Shown: positions 43,994 to 52,853 of the stretch, one piece after another
How positions within the stretch are numbered: position 1 is the stretch's first letter
How the letters are laid out: each line of letters opens with the position of its first letter
Origin: Arthrobacter sp. Bi83
GTDB lineage: Bacteria > Actinomycetota > Actinomycetes > Actinomycetales > Micrococcaceae
Length of the DNA stretch: 64,000 nucleotides
NCBI RefSeq assembly: GCF_918698095.1
Contig: NZ_CAKKLY010000010.1
Coordinates: forward strand, 1-64,000
Direction of reading: 5' to 3'
Made by a program: the position numbers and the translations under genes
Notes under the pieces: generated by a model
The model's database searches: none
What the model was told of the DNA's origin: nothing
The model's input: the letters and a program-made list of their open reading frames with translations, nothing else

Positions 43994-44914
43994 ATGGATT
44001 CCCTAGCTGCAGCACCTGGAACCGGACCCGCAACATCCCCGCTGCCCATCCTGCGCAAACCGCGGCCGGCTGCTAAATTTGAAGACCTGCCCACCGGACG
44101 CGCCCTCGTGATGGGCATCCTCAATGTCACGCCGGATTCGTTCAGCGACGGCGGCAAGCACCTGACGGCGGACGCCGCCATCGCCGCCGGCCTCCGGATG
44201 TTTTACGCGGGAGCCGACATCATCGACGTCGGAGGCGAGTCCACGCGTCCGGGCGCGGAGGACGTCAGCCCCGAAGAGGAGCAGCGGCGGGTCCTGCCCG
44301 TCATTGAGGCGCTGGTCAAGGCCGGCGCGCTCGTCAGCATCGACACCACCCATACCTCCACGGCTGAAGCTGCCCTGGCGGCCGGAGCCGCGGTCATCAA
44401 TGATGTCTCGGGCCTCACGATCGAGCCGGGAATGGCCGAACTGGTGGCCAAGAGCAAGGCGCCGTACGTCCTGACCCACCGCCGCGGCGACGCCAAGACC
44501 ATGACCTCCCTGACGGAGTACGGAAACGTGGCGGACGACGTCGTCGCAGAGCTGAGCGGCGTCCGGGACAAGCTGTATGCCGCCGGCGTGCTTGCGGAGC
44601 AGATCATCATTGACCCGGGCATCGGCTTCTCCAAGACGGACGAGCAGAACTGGGAGCTGCTCAGGAACCTCGACCGGCTTGAAGCCCTGGGCCACAAGAT
44701 CCTCGTGGGAGTCTCGCGCAAGCGATTCCTGGGCACCCTCCTGACCGTTGCCGGCAAGGCGGCGCTCCCGGAGGAGCGCGACGCCGCTACCGCCGCCATC
44801 ACGGCCGTCACCGCTGCCCGCGGAGCCTGGGCTGTGCGGGTGCACGACGTCGGCCCAAGCCTGGACGCTGTCAAGGTTGCGTCCCGCCTGGCCACACCCA
44901 GTCCCGGCCGCTGA
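43994..44914 (+). CDS. folP: Dihydropteroate synthase
   Basis: The 306-aa protein has the two DHPS signatures LVMGILNVTPDSFSDGG (about residue 38) and DIIDVGGESTRPGAEDV (about 76), plus IDPGIGFSKT near 213 and VGVSRKRFLG near 240. It joins pterin pyrophosphate to p-aminobenzoate and is the sulfonamide target. An N-terminal extension of about 30 residues precedes the core. Ten bp after folE. GGAAGG serves as ribosome binding site. Confidence 0.96.
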   Translation: MDSLAAAPGTGPATSPLPILRKPRPAAKFEDLPTGRALVMGILNVTPDSFSDGGKHLTADAAIAAGLRMFYAGADIIDVGGESTRPGAEDVSPEEEQRRVLPVIEALVKAGALVSIDTTHTSTAEAALAAGAAVINDVSGLTIEPGMAELVAKSKAPYVLTHRRGDAKTMTSLTEYGNVADDVVAELSGVRDKLYAAGVLAEQIIIDPGIGFSKTDEQNWELLRNLDRLEALGHKILVGVSRKRFLGTLLTVAGKAALPEERDAATAAITAVTAARGAWAVRVHDVGPSLDAVKVASRLATPSPGR

Positions 44915-44939
44915 CCAGGAAGGGCTGAGCAGGACCACG

Positions 44940-45299
44940 ATGGACAGGATCTCACTGAGCGGCGTCACCGCCACCGGCTACCACGGAGTGTTCGATTTTG
45001 AGCGCCGCGAGGGCCAGCCGTTTGTGGTTGATGCCGTGCTGCACCTGGACTTCAGCCGGGCTGCGGCATCAGACGACGTCAGGGACACCGCCCATTATGG
45101 CGAAGTGGCCGGGCGGATCACGGACTGGATCACAGGTGAACCCCTGAACCTCATCGAGGCCCTGGCCGTCAGGATGGCAGAAGGCCTGCTGAAGGAATTC
45201 AAAATCGAGGCCGTGGAGATCACAGTGCATAAGCCGAAGGCGCCCATCGAGGTCCCGTTCGGGGATGTGGCCGTAACCGTCTACCGGGAGCGCACATGA
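44940..45299 (+). CDS. folB: Dihydroneopterin aldolase
   Basis: The 119-aa protein has the FolB pattern: MDRISLSGVTATGYHGVFDFERREGQPFVVD (in part), with the catalytic Glu in FERREGQ. DTAHYGEVAGRI and LIEALAVRMAEGLL follow, with the pterin-binding Glu, and then VTVHKPKAPIEVPFGDVAVTV near the end with the catalytic Lys. It converts dihydroneopterin to hydroxymethylpterin. Its stop overlaps the folK start by 4 bp (ATGA). Confidence 0.95.
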   Translation: MDRISLSGVTATGYHGVFDFERREGQPFVVDAVLHLDFSRAAASDDVRDTAHYGEVAGRITDWITGEPLNLIEALAVRMAEGLLKEFKIEAVEITVHKPKAPIEVPFGDVAVTVYRERT

Positions 45300-45835
45300 A
45301 CGCCCGGTACACGAGGGTGGTGCTTGCCTTGGGCAGCAACCTGGGCGAACGCAACGACACGCTGTCTGAAGCCGTCGCTGACCTCGTCGACGGGCCGGAA
45401 GTGCGGCTCCTCGCCGTCTCGCCGGTGGTTCAGACCAAAGCCGTAGGCGGCCCTGAAGGCCAGCCGGATTTCCTCAACATGGTGATGACCGTGGAGACCA
45501 CCCTCGAACCCCTTGAGCTCCTCAGGCACTGCCAGTCGGTCGAGAACAAGCACCACCGGATCCGCGAGGTGCGCTGGGGGCCGCGGACGCTCGACGTCGA
45601 CATCATCGCTTACGGCGACCTGGAAAGCTCCGATCCGCAGCTGACCCTGCCGCATCCCCGGGCGGCGGAGCGGGCCTTCGTGCTCTACCCATGGTCCCTG
45701 ATCGACCCTGCGGCAACCCTGAACGGGACGCGGATCGGTGAGCTCGCAGCCAGGGCCGCCGACTTCCCGGACCTCACACCGTTCGACGGTTTCGGCGACT
45801 TCAACGGAGTGCCCACGGCGGGGGCGGTGGAATAA
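45296..45835 (+). CDS. folK: 2-amino-4-hydroxy-6-hydroxymethyldihydropteridine diphosphokinase
   Basis: The 179-aa protein shows VVLALGSNLGERNDTLSEAV near residue 10, DFLNMVMTVETTLEPLELL near 56 and the signature WGPRTLDVDIIAYGD near 100, followed by LPHPRAAERAFVLYP. It pyrophosphorylates hydroxymethyldihydropterin. Translational coupling with folB is likely through the ATGA overlap. Confidence 0.95.
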   Translation: MNARYTRVVLALGSNLGERNDTLSEAVADLVDGPEVRLLAVSPVVQTKAVGGPEGQPDFLNMVMTVETTLEPLELLRHCQSVENKHHRIREVRWGPRTLDVDIIAYGDLESSDPQLTLPHPRAAERAFVLYPWSLIDPAATLNGTRIGELAARAADFPDLTPFDGFGDFNGVPTAGAVE

Positions 45836-45837
45836 CA

Positions 45838-46365
45838 GTGAAGCCCATGAATCCGCTGCTGCTCGCGGTGGTCGGCCTGGCCGTGGCCATTGCCGGCTGG
45901 TCCGCTGCCGTCCTGAGCGGCCGGTACGGCATGGCCACACCGGTGCTGCCGCCCACGGGGCTGGTGACCATGGGCGTGATCGTGGTCCTCACGCTGGTGC
46001 TGGGCATCCGCGTGCTCCGCTGGCGGAACGGCAAGAAGAAGAAAATGCTCAACCCGATCCTGGCCGCCTGGACGCTCGTCCTGGCCCAGGCCTGCGCCTA
46101 CACGGGCACGGTGCTGCTCGGCTGGCACGCGGGGATCTTCGTGGAGCAGCTGCGGATCTGGAGCCTGCGCAGCAGCCAGGAACTCACCGGGCTCGCCTTG
46201 GGCATGGGGGGCGGCGGACTGGTCATGATCGTGGTGGGGCTCGTCGTCGAGCGTTTCTGCAGGATCCCGCCCGAAGACGGCGAAGATGCTGCGAAAGGGC
46301 TGCCGGGCCACCCACGTCCCGGCAAGGCCAAAGGGGAAGGCGAATATGCCTACCGCGGCGATTGA
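45838..46365 (+). CDS. DUF3180 membrane protein
   Basis: The 175-aa protein starts at GTG 45838, 2 bp after folK. Four membrane segments are visible (about residues 6-24, 40-58, 78-99 and 118-140), with NGKKKKMLNPILAAWTLVLAQACAYTG and the short YTGTVLLGWHAGIF in between. It is the DUF3180 family found after folK in Actinobacteria (Rv3605c equivalent). Function unknown. It overlaps the next gene by 20 bp. Confidence 0.88.
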   Translation: MKPMNPLLLAVVGLAVAIAGWSAAVLSGRYGMATPVLPPTGLVTMGVIVVLTLVLGIRVLRWRNGKKKKMLNPILAAWTLVLAQACAYTGTVLLGWHAGIFVEQLRIWSLRSSQELTGLALGMGGGGLVMIVVGLVVERFCRIPPEDGEDAAKGLPGHPRPGKAKGEGEYAYRGD

Positions 46366-46858
46366 TCCGCCCGGGATCACCTGGCTTCGGGTTTCCCCCA
46401 AATACGTCACTGTCCGCCTGGTGGAGTGGGCCGTGGGCAACTTGATTGCCGTCGGGCTGCTGAGCTTGTCCCTGGTCTTTGTGCTGCTCGGCTGGTGGAA
46501 GTGGCCGCCGTTGTGGCTGGCCGTTACGGTCCCGGCGTTCCTGCTCGTGCTGGCACTGTGGCGTCTGACCCTGATTCCGCGGCAGGTCCGCGCCATCGGC
46601 TACGCCGAGCGCGACGACGATCTTCTGATCCGCGGTGGCATCTTCTTCCAGCGCGTCATGGTGGTGCCGTACGGGCGGATGCAGTATGTGGACATCAGCG
46701 TGGGGCCGGTGGAGCGCGGACTGGGGCTGTGCACGCTCAAGCTTCACACAGCGTCCGCCGGAACCAACGCATCGATTCCGGGGCTGCCCGCCGAAGAAGG
46801 GGCCCGCCTGCGCGAACAGCTCTCGGCGCGCGGTGAAGCCAGGCTGGCCGGACTGTGA
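46346..46858 (+). CDS. PH-domain (bPH2, YdbS-like) membrane protein
   Basis: The 170-aa protein starts at ATG 46346 behind GGGGAAGG, inside the end of the DUF3180 gene. Two membrane helices (residues about 28-72) precede a bacterial PH domain with RAIGYAERDDDLLIRGGIFFQRVMVVPYGRMQYVDIS (in part) and GLGLCTLKLHTASAG. It pairs with the larger PH protein that follows through a GTGA overlap. Such pairs (YdbS/YdbT) are membrane proteins of unclear function. Confidence 0.88.
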   Translation: MPTAAIDPPGITWLRVSPKYVTVRLVEWAVGNLIAVGLLSLSLVFVLLGWWKWPPLWLAVTVPAFLLVLALWRLTLIPRQVRAIGYAERDDDLLIRGGIFFQRVMVVPYGRMQYVDISVGPVERGLGLCTLKLHTASAGTNASIPGLPAEEGARLREQLSARGEARLAGL

Positions 46859-48399
46859 GCGGGGACGGGCTTTCTTCCGGAACGCCCGACGGCGAGTGGC
46901 TGAGGGTGCATCCGGCGTCGCCCTTTGTGCGGGGCTGGGTTGCACTGGCGGCCATCGGCTACTTCTTCGGGCGTGACACATTCGAGAGAATGCTCCGGGG
47001 CGAGCCCCTCGTGGATGACCAGATTGCCGGACGTGCCCCGTGGCTCGTCGGCGGCGGCGCTTTGGTGCTGCTGCTGGCGGTCCTGGGGTTCATCATGTCC
47101 TGGTACTTCACCCGGTACCAGGTGGCGGAAGGCTACGTCCGCGTCAACACGGGCTTCCTGTTCCGGCAGCAGCGGCAGGCGCGCCTGGACCGGGTCCAGG
47201 CGATCGACATCGTCCAGCCGCTGCTCGCGAGGATTTTCGGGCTCGCGGAGCTGAAGTTCGAAGTGGCTGACGCCGGTGAGTCCGCGGTGCGGCTTGCCTA
47301 CCTCCGCATTGACGATGCCCGGCAGCTGCGCGCCACCATCCTGGCCCGTGCCTCGGGGGCGGGGCTGGACCCCGACCATCCCGAAGCGCCCGCGCCGGAG
47401 GCGCCGGAGCGCCGGGTGCTGCAGGTCCCGCCGTCGCGCCTCATCGGATCCCTGCTCCTCAGCGAGCAGAGCGTCGTTATCGTGCTGGGCGGCGCGGCAT
47501 CCGTGCTGCTGTCCGCGTTGACGGAAAACCGGGCTTTCTTCCTGTATCTGATCCCCGCGGCCCTGGGCCTGTTTGCCGCGTACTGGGGCGCGTTCCACAA
47601 AGGCTACAACTTCACCGCTGCCATCTCCCCGGACGGCATCCGGCTCCGCTACGGACTGCTGGACACGCAGGCGCAGACTCTTCCGCCGGGGCGGATCCAG
47701 GCGCTGAAGGTGTCGCAGCCGCCGCTGTGGCGCATCTTTGGCTGGTACCGGATGCAGGTCAACGTTGCCGGCTACGGGGCCGCCGGGAACAATGGCGAGG
47801 CGGCGTCCCGCACCACGCTGCTGCCCGTGGGAAAGATCGGCGACGTCTTCAACATGCTTGCCCTGGTCCTGCCGGACCCCGGAACTGACGACCCCCTCCG
47901 CGTTTTCCGGGCCGGGCTGTCCGGCCTGGATTCCGACGGCGGTTTTGTCACCACGCCGCGCCGCGGCCGCTTCCTCGCCCCGCTGGGCTGGCGACGGAAC
48001 GGCTTCGCCGCCACCGACACCGCACTGCTGATGCGATCGGGGCGCTGGTGGCGCACGCTTGTGCTGGTGCCGCACCAGCGCACGCAGTCGATGGCGCTGC
48101 ACCAGGGCCCGCTGGCCCGCCGTTACGGCCTGGCGGACCTCGTGCTGCACACCACCGCCGGTCCCGTTACCCCGCGCGTGATCCAGGCGGGCGTGGACGA
48201 GGCCCAGGCACTCTTCGACCACCAGGCCGCCCGCGCCCGGGCTGCGCGGAAGCGCCAGACCAGCGAACACTGGCTCGCGCAGGTGGCTCCCATTGCAACG
48301 CTGGCTGCGCCCGACGGAACCCAGGATCTCGATCAGCGGAGTCCGCTCGATCAGCCCCGCCCCCACTCACCGCAACAGGAAGGCCCGCAACGTGGCTAA
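46855..48399 (+). CDS. Large PH-domain (YdbT-like) membrane protein
   Basis: The 514-aa protein starts at GTG 46855, overlapping the previous stop. It contains repeated bPH2 units, each with two membrane helices and a PH-like domain. The first has RQARLDRVQAIDIVQPLLARIFGLAELKFEVAD (in part), the second RIQALKVSQPPLWRIFGWYRMQVNVAGYG, and a third, HQRTQSMALHQGPLARRYGLADLVLHT. The recurring R-x-Q-x(2-5) then R-x-x-G-L-A motif marks the repeat. Function is unknown. It works as a partner of the smaller protein upstream. Confidence 0.88.
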   Translation: MSGDGLSSGTPDGEWLRVHPASPFVRGWVALAAIGYFFGRDTFERMLRGEPLVDDQIAGRAPWLVGGGALVLLLAVLGFIMSWYFTRYQVAEGYVRVNTGFLFRQQRQARLDRVQAIDIVQPLLARIFGLAELKFEVADAGESAVRLAYLRIDDARQLRATILARASGAGLDPDHPEAPAPEAPERRVLQVPPSRLIGSLLLSEQSVVIVLGGAASVLLSALTENRAFFLYLIPAALGLFAAYWGAFHKGYNFTAAISPDGIRLRYGLLDTQAQTLPPGRIQALKVSQPPLWRIFGWYRMQVNVAGYGAAGNNGEAASRTTLLPVGKIGDVFNMLALVLPDPGTDDPLRVFRAGLSGLDSDGGFVTTPRRGRFLAPLGWRRNGFAATDTALLMRSGRWWRTLVLVPHQRTQSMALHQGPLARRYGLADLVLHTTAGPVTPRVIQAGVDEAQALFDHQAARARAARKRQTSEHWLAQVAPIATLAAPDGTQDLDQRSPLDQPRPHSPQQEGPQRG

Positions 48400-49312
48400 G
48401 CCCGGACGCCTCGGCGTTGGAATCATCGGCGCCGGCAAGGTAGGCGCGGTCCTCGGGGCGGCGCTGCGCGCGGCCGAGCACGCCGTCGTCGGGGTTTCCG
48501 CTGTGTCGGACGCAAGCCGGGAACGGGCGGAAACGCTGCTTCCCGGCGTTCCTGTCCTGGACGTGCAGGACATCGTGGAACGCTCTGAGCTGGTGCTCCT
48601 CGCAGTGCCGGACGACGCCCTCGGCGGCTTGGTCGAGGGGCTGGCGAAGCTTGGCGCCTGGCAGCCCGGCCAGCTCGTGGCCCACACCTCCGGCCGCTTC
48701 GGCGTCGGGATCCTGCACCCCGTCCGCGCCGCCGGGGCCGTGCCGCTGGCCCTGCACCCTGCCATGACCTTCACCGGCATGAGCCTCGACCTGACCCGGC
48801 TTCTGGACTGCACGTTCGGCGTCACGGCGGACGCCGTGATGCTGCCCATCGCCCAGGCCCTCGTGGTGGAAATGGGGGCGGAACCGGTGGTGATCGCCGA
48901 GGCTGACCGCGTCATCTACCACGCTGCCCTGGCGCACGGCTCGAACCACCTGGTCACCCTCGTGGCGCAGGCGTCCCAGTTGCTCAGCGAAGTGGGCGTT
49001 GATGCTCCCGAACGGATGCTCGGGCCGCTGCTGAGGGCTACGCTTGAGAATGCCCTCGCCTCCGGCGAGTCCGCGTTGACGGGGCCGGTGGCCCGCGGTG
49101 ACGCGGGGACCGTCGCGGCGCACGCACGGGCGCTCCGGGAGCACGACGGCGGTGCCGGCGGCGACATCCTCGCGACGTATCTCGCGATGGCGCGGGCAAC
49201 GGCGCGGCGGGCCGAAGGCAGGGGGCTCTTGAAGCAGGACCAGCTGCAGGGCATCCACGACGCCCTGAAAAATACAGAGGAAGACGGCCCCGGGGCCAAG
49301 GGAGGACACTGA
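48392..49312 (+). CDS. DUF2520 / Rossmann-like dehydrogenase-fold protein (PanG-like candidate)
   Basis: The 306-aa protein starts at GTG 48392, overlapping the previous stop by 8 bp, behind AGGAAGG. The NADP-binding Rossmann motif [17 protein letters not shown] is followed by [15 protein letters not shown] and [30 protein letters not shown] (in part). The C-terminal helical DUF2520 domain has [20 protein letters not shown]. Gene order DUF2520-panC is conserved (Rv3603c-Rv3602c). The fold and position make it a candidate ketopantoate reductase, as proposed for PanG proteins, but this is inference. It is 1 bp from panC. Confidence 0.85.
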   Translation: MAKPGRLGVGIIGAGKVGAVLGAALRAAEHAVVGVSAVSDASRERAETLLPGVPVLDVQDIVERSELVLLAVPDDALGGLVEGLAKLGAWQPGQLVAHTSGRFGVGILHPVRAAGAVPLALHPAMTFTGMSLDLTRLLDCTFGVTADAVMLPIAQALVVEMGAEPVVIAEADRVIYHAALAHGSNHLVTLVAQASQLLSEVGVDAPERMLGPLLRATLENALASGESALTGPVARGDAGTVAAHARALREHDGGAGGDILATYLAMARATARRAEGRGLLKQDQLQGIHDALKNTEEDGPGAKGGH

Positions 49313-49313
49313 C

Positions 49314-50243
49314 ATGGCAATCCGACTCGTTACCACGGCGGCCTCCCTCCGCGCCCAGAGCCGTCACCTCCTGACCCAAAAACAGGGCTCCTCCCAGGGG
49401 CTGGTGCCCACAATGGGTGCCCTGCACGAGGGCCACGCCCGGCTGGCGCGCACCGCCGTCGAACAGAACGACGTGGTGGTGGCCTCCATTTTCGTGAATC
49501 CGCTGCAGTTCGGCGAGGCCGTGGACCTGGAAAGGTATCCGCGGACCCTCGAGGCGGACCTGGCGCTGCTCGAGGCGCAGGGGGTGGACCTGGTGTTCGC
49601 CCCCTCGGTGGAGGAGATGTACCCGGACGGGCAGCCCATGATCCGGATCACGTCCGGCCCGCTCGGCGAGAAATGGGAGGGGGCGTCACGGCCGGGGCAT
49701 TTCGACGGCGCCCTCACCGTGGTGGCCAAACTCCTCCACCTTGGAATCCCCGCCACAGGGCTGCCCGGGGAAGGTGCGTTCGTCACCGGCGCCGGGGGAG
49801 GGCTCCCCGCCTACCGCGCCTACTTCGGCCAAAAGGACGCCCAGCAGCTCGCCCTGGTCAAGCAGATGGTCGCGGACCTGAACTTCCCGGTGGAGATCGT
49901 TCCCGTGCCCACCATCCGTTCCGCGGACGGGCTGGCGCTGTCCAGCCGCAACCGGTTCCTCTCGGCGGAAGAACGCGATGCCGCCCTGGTTTTGTCGCGG
50001 GCGCTGCGGCTCATCGAGGAACGGGCCGACGCCCGCAAGCCCCTCGAAGTGGAGTCGGCGCAGGCCCTGATCGAGTCCCAGCCGTTGGTGGAACTGGACT
50101 ACCTTGAAGTGGTGGACCCCCGGACGCTGGAGCCACTCGCCGAGAACTGCCGCGAGACCCCGTTCCGCGGCGAGGGCCTGGCCATCGTTGCCGCGAAAGT
50201 CGGTGCCATCCGGCTGATCGACAACCTTCCGCTGAATTCGTAG
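49314..50243 (+). CDS. panC: Pantothenate synthetase
   Basis: The 309-aa enzyme has [18 protein letters not shown] near residue 29, [20 protein letters not shown] near 60, [23 protein letters not shown] near 172 and [16 protein letters not shown] near 200. It joins pantoate and beta-alanine with ATP. Between KLLHLG and YRAYFGQKD there is an insertion of about 20 residues ([19 protein letters not shown]) where most PanC proteins have a short turn. panD does not follow as in mycobacteria. Confidence 0.95.
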   Translation: MAIRLVTTAASLRAQSRHLLTQKQGSSQGLVPTMGALHEGHARLARTAVEQNDVVVASIFVNPLQFGEAVDLERYPRTLEADLALLEAQGVDLVFAPSVEEMYPDGQPMIRITSGPLGEKWEGASRPGHFDGALTVVAKLLHLGIPATGLPGEGAFVTGAGGGLPAYRAYFGQKDAQQLALVKQMVADLNFPVEIVPVPTIRSADGLALSSRNRFLSAEERDAALVLSRALRLIEERADARKPLEVESAQALIESQPLVELDYLEVVDPRTLEPLAENCRETPFRGEGLAIVAAKVGAIRLIDNLPLNS

Positions 50244-50298
50244 GCCGGCGCCCCGGGCTGGGGGCCCGGGCCGGCAGCCCGCGGTTGCCCGGGCTGCC
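50244..50298 (+). terminator. Two overlapping hairpins after panC
   Basis: A long GC stem (outer arms GCCGGC at 50244-50249 and 50270-50275) shares bases with a second stem (GGCAGCCCG 50273-50281 with CGGGCTGCC 50290-50298). The two cannot form together, so they could act as alternative terminator forms. Confidence 0.45.
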
Positions 50299-50417
50299 CC
50301 GCAGCCGTCCGCGTCGGACCGCTGCCCATGTACGGGAATGCCTCGGGTCACTAGACTGTTGCAGTCTGCAGCGGCGCCGATCGCCAGCCATCCTTCCGAA
50401 CTCACTGAGGCCTCGCC

Positions 50418-51929
50418 ATGTCTACTGAAGTAACGTCAAATTCCCACGGTGAACCGGGGCCGGAGAAGTCCGGAAACGTGAAGTCCGCCGGGCTCCGGTC
50501 CCCGCAGCAGCAGCCAGCCGCCGACAAGATGTCCCGCGAGTCGGTGACGGTCATCGCCACGCTGCTCGTGGCCACCTTCGTGGTGATCCTCAACGAGACC
50601 ATCATGAACGTTGCCCTGCAGCGGCTCATGGTGGACCTTCAGGTGGATGCGCCCACGGTGCAGTGGCTGTCAACGGGCTTCATGCTGACCATGGCCGTCG
50701 TCATTCCAACTACCGGGTTCATCCTGCAGCGGCTGTCCACCCGGGCCGTCTTTTTGCTGGCCATGGGACTCTTCTCCGGCGGAACCGCGCTGGCGGCTCT
50801 GGCACCCGGTTTCGGGGTCCTGCTGCTGGCAAGGATCGTCCAGGCCGGCGGCACTGCCATCATGCTGCCCCTTCTCATGACCACCATCCTCACCCTTGTT
50901 CCGCTGGCCAAGCGCGGTGCCGTCATGGGCAATGTCAGCATCGCCATCTCCGTGGCCCCGGCCATGGGCCCCACGGTGTCCGGCCTGATCCTGCAACACT
51001 TCTCCTGGCGCTTCATGTTCGTCTTCGTGCTGCCCATTGCCCTGGCGGCGCTGGCGATCGGCGCCAAGTTCCTGACCAATGTCGGCGAAACGGAGAAATC
51101 CCGGCTCGACTTCCTGTCGGTAGTGCTGACCATCCCGGCTTTCGGCGGGCTGGTCTACGGTCTCAGCCAGATCGGCGGCGGCCACGGCGGCGACGACGGT
51201 CCGGGCACGCTTGCCGTGGCGGCACTGGTTGTCGGCGTCACAGGGCTGGTGGCCTTCGTGCTGCGCCAGCTGCGGCTGCAGAAGTCCAAGGCGCCCCTGC
51301 TTGACCTGAGGGCCTTCAACTTCCGCATGTTCACGGTATCCGTGCTGCTGATGGTGGTGGCCATGGTGGCACTGTTCGGTGCAGTGATCCTGCTGCCGCT
51401 GTACCTGCAGGAGATCCGGGGCCTGAAGTCCCTCGAGACGGGCCTGGCGCTGCTGCCCGGCGGGCTGGCGATGGGCCTGCTCGGCCCGGTCATCGGACGC
51501 CTGTTCGACAAAGTGGGCCCCCTGCCGCTGACAGTGACAGGGTCGTCCCTCATGGTGCTGGCGCTGTGGCAGTTTTCCATGCTCGACGCCGGCACTCCCG
51601 TGTTGTGGATCGTCACCCTTCACGTCGGGTTGAGTCTTGGTCTCGCGCTGCTGTTCACCCCGGCTTTCACCACCGGGCTTAACCCTCTGCCGCCGCACCT
51701 GTACTCGCATGGTTCGGCCATCATGAGCACCCTGCAGCAGGTGGCCGGCGCCGCCGGTACCGCGCTGCTCGTGTCGATCTTCGCCGTCGTCTCGGCGGGC
51801 TCGGGCCTTGTCGCCGGAATGAGCGCCGCCTTCCTGACGGCCACGGTGATAGCCGTAGCCGCCGTCGTCCTCTCCGCCATGATGCGCAAGACGGCCGGAC
51901 CCGAAGGCGCACCAGCCGCCCCTCACTAA
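50418..51929 (+). CDS. DHA2-family MFS multidrug efflux transporter
   Basis: The 503-aa protein has about 14 membrane segments. It shows FVVILNETIMNVALQRLMVDLQVDAPTVQWLSTGFML (in part, near residue 50), motif C-like ISVAPAMGPTVSGLIL and LLPLYLQEIRGLKSLETGLALLPGGLAMG, all typical of EmrB/QacA exporters. The N-terminal 35 residues are a soluble polar tail. It sits where relatives carry panD-coaX, together with two hydrolases on the opposite strand. The exported compound is unknown. Confidence 0.9.
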   Translation: MSTEVTSNSHGEPGPEKSGNVKSAGLRSPQQQPAADKMSRESVTVIATLLVATFVVILNETIMNVALQRLMVDLQVDAPTVQWLSTGFMLTMAVVIPTTGFILQRLSTRAVFLLAMGLFSGGTALAALAPGFGVLLLARIVQAGGTAIMLPLLMTTILTLVPLAKRGAVMGNVSIAISVAPAMGPTVSGLILQHFSWRFMFVFVLPIALAALAIGAKFLTNVGETEKSRLDFLSVVLTIPAFGGLVYGLSQIGGGHGGDDGPGTLAVAALVVGVTGLVAFVLRQLRLQKSKAPLLDLRAFNFRMFTVSVLLMVVAMVALFGAVILLPLYLQEIRGLKSLETGLALLPGGLAMGLLGPVIGRLFDKVGPLPLTVTGSSLMVLALWQFSMLDAGTPVLWIVTLHVGLSLGLALLFTPAFTTGLNPLPPHLYSHGSAIMSTLQQVAGAAGTALLVSIFAVVSAGSGLVAGMSAAFLTATVIAVAAVVLSAMMRKTAGPEGAPAAPH

Positions 51930-51975
51930 GCGCGGACAGACACTTCAGCCCCTCAGGGGGACCTGGCGGGCGGGC

Positions 51976-52812
51976 TCAGCCTGCGAAGAAGTCACTCAGT
52001 TCCGTGATGAGCTTGTCCGGGGCGCGGTTGACGCCGTCGTGCCCGAAGCCCGGCAGGATGGTGTAGCTGGAGCCGGACAGGACGTCGTGGATCTGGCCGC
52101 AGGCCACGCCGAAGTAGGCCGGGCTCTTCTCGCCCACGATGATGAGCGTCTCCAGCGGCAGTTCAAGGAACGGTTCGGCCGGCATGTCGGCCGCGATGAT
52201 CGCCTTGATCTCGCGGACGCCGGTGCGCATCATCTCGCGCTGCTGCTTGCCCACGGTGGTGGCCGCCGTGAACTTGTTGGCCAGGGTCAGCATGGACAGC
52301 GGCATCCGGGATGAGAAAGCGCCGCCGGTCTCCAGCCCGCGCAGCAGGACCGCGAGGGCGCGGTCGTCATCCCCCGCCGCAGTCGCGCGCTCATACTCGG
52401 TGGTCCAGTCGGCCTTAACGCTGTGGTTTACCGAGACTGCGGGGTCGTAGACCGCGAGCCGTTCCACCGGGAGGTGCCTGGCCGCGTGGAGAGCCACAGC
52501 GCCACCGAAGCTGTGGCCGAAAACGTCCGTGCTGGACGTGTGCTTCATGACGGCATCGAGGTCGTGGATGTCGACGTCCAGGGTGTAGTCGCCCGGCTGC
52601 TCCGACGACCCCCCCCGGCCGCGGCGGTTAAAGGTGTGGACCGGACGGCCGAGGGCCGCACTCAGCTTTTGGGCGAAGCGGGTGTAGTCGGCGGCAGTCA
52701 CCATGGAGGCCGTTACGACCACGACGCCGGAGCCGGCCGACGCGAGCTCCGCGCCGGTGCTGAACAGCTCAAGTTTGCCGCCGTCAGGTGTGCTGATGAT
52801 CTCGCTCGTCAT
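51976..52812 (-). CDS. Alpha/beta hydrolase (paralogue 1)
   Basis: The 278-aa protein has an alpha/beta hydrolase fold. The oxyanion region is FNRRGRGGSSEQPGDYTLD, the nucleophile elbow is FGHSFGGAVAL (Ser about residue 100) and a C-terminal FGHDGVNRAPDKL supplies the His. Where the acid usually sits, Glu replaces Asp in IIVGEKSPAYFG. It resembles the next minus-strand gene in order and sequence (NRRGRxGS, HSxGG, SPxYF), so they are tandem paralogues. Substrate unknown. Confidence 0.85.
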   Translation of the reverse strand: MTSEIISTPDGGKLELFSTGAELASAGSGVVVVTASMVTAADYTRFAQKLSAALGRPVHTFNRRGRGGSSEQPGDYTLDVDIHDLDAVMKHTSSTDVFGHSFGGAVALHAARHLPVERLAVYDPAVSVNHSVKADWTTEYERATAAGDDDRALAVLLRGLETGGAFSSRMPLSMLTLANKFTAATTVGKQQREMMRTGVREIKAIIAADMPAEPFLELPLETLIIVGEKSPAYFGVACGQIHDVLSGSSYTILPGFGHDGVNRAPDKLITELSDFFAG

Positions 52813-52853
52813 GCTCCGAGCCTATCGGAGGCGGGGCCCGGCTGACAGCCGGG

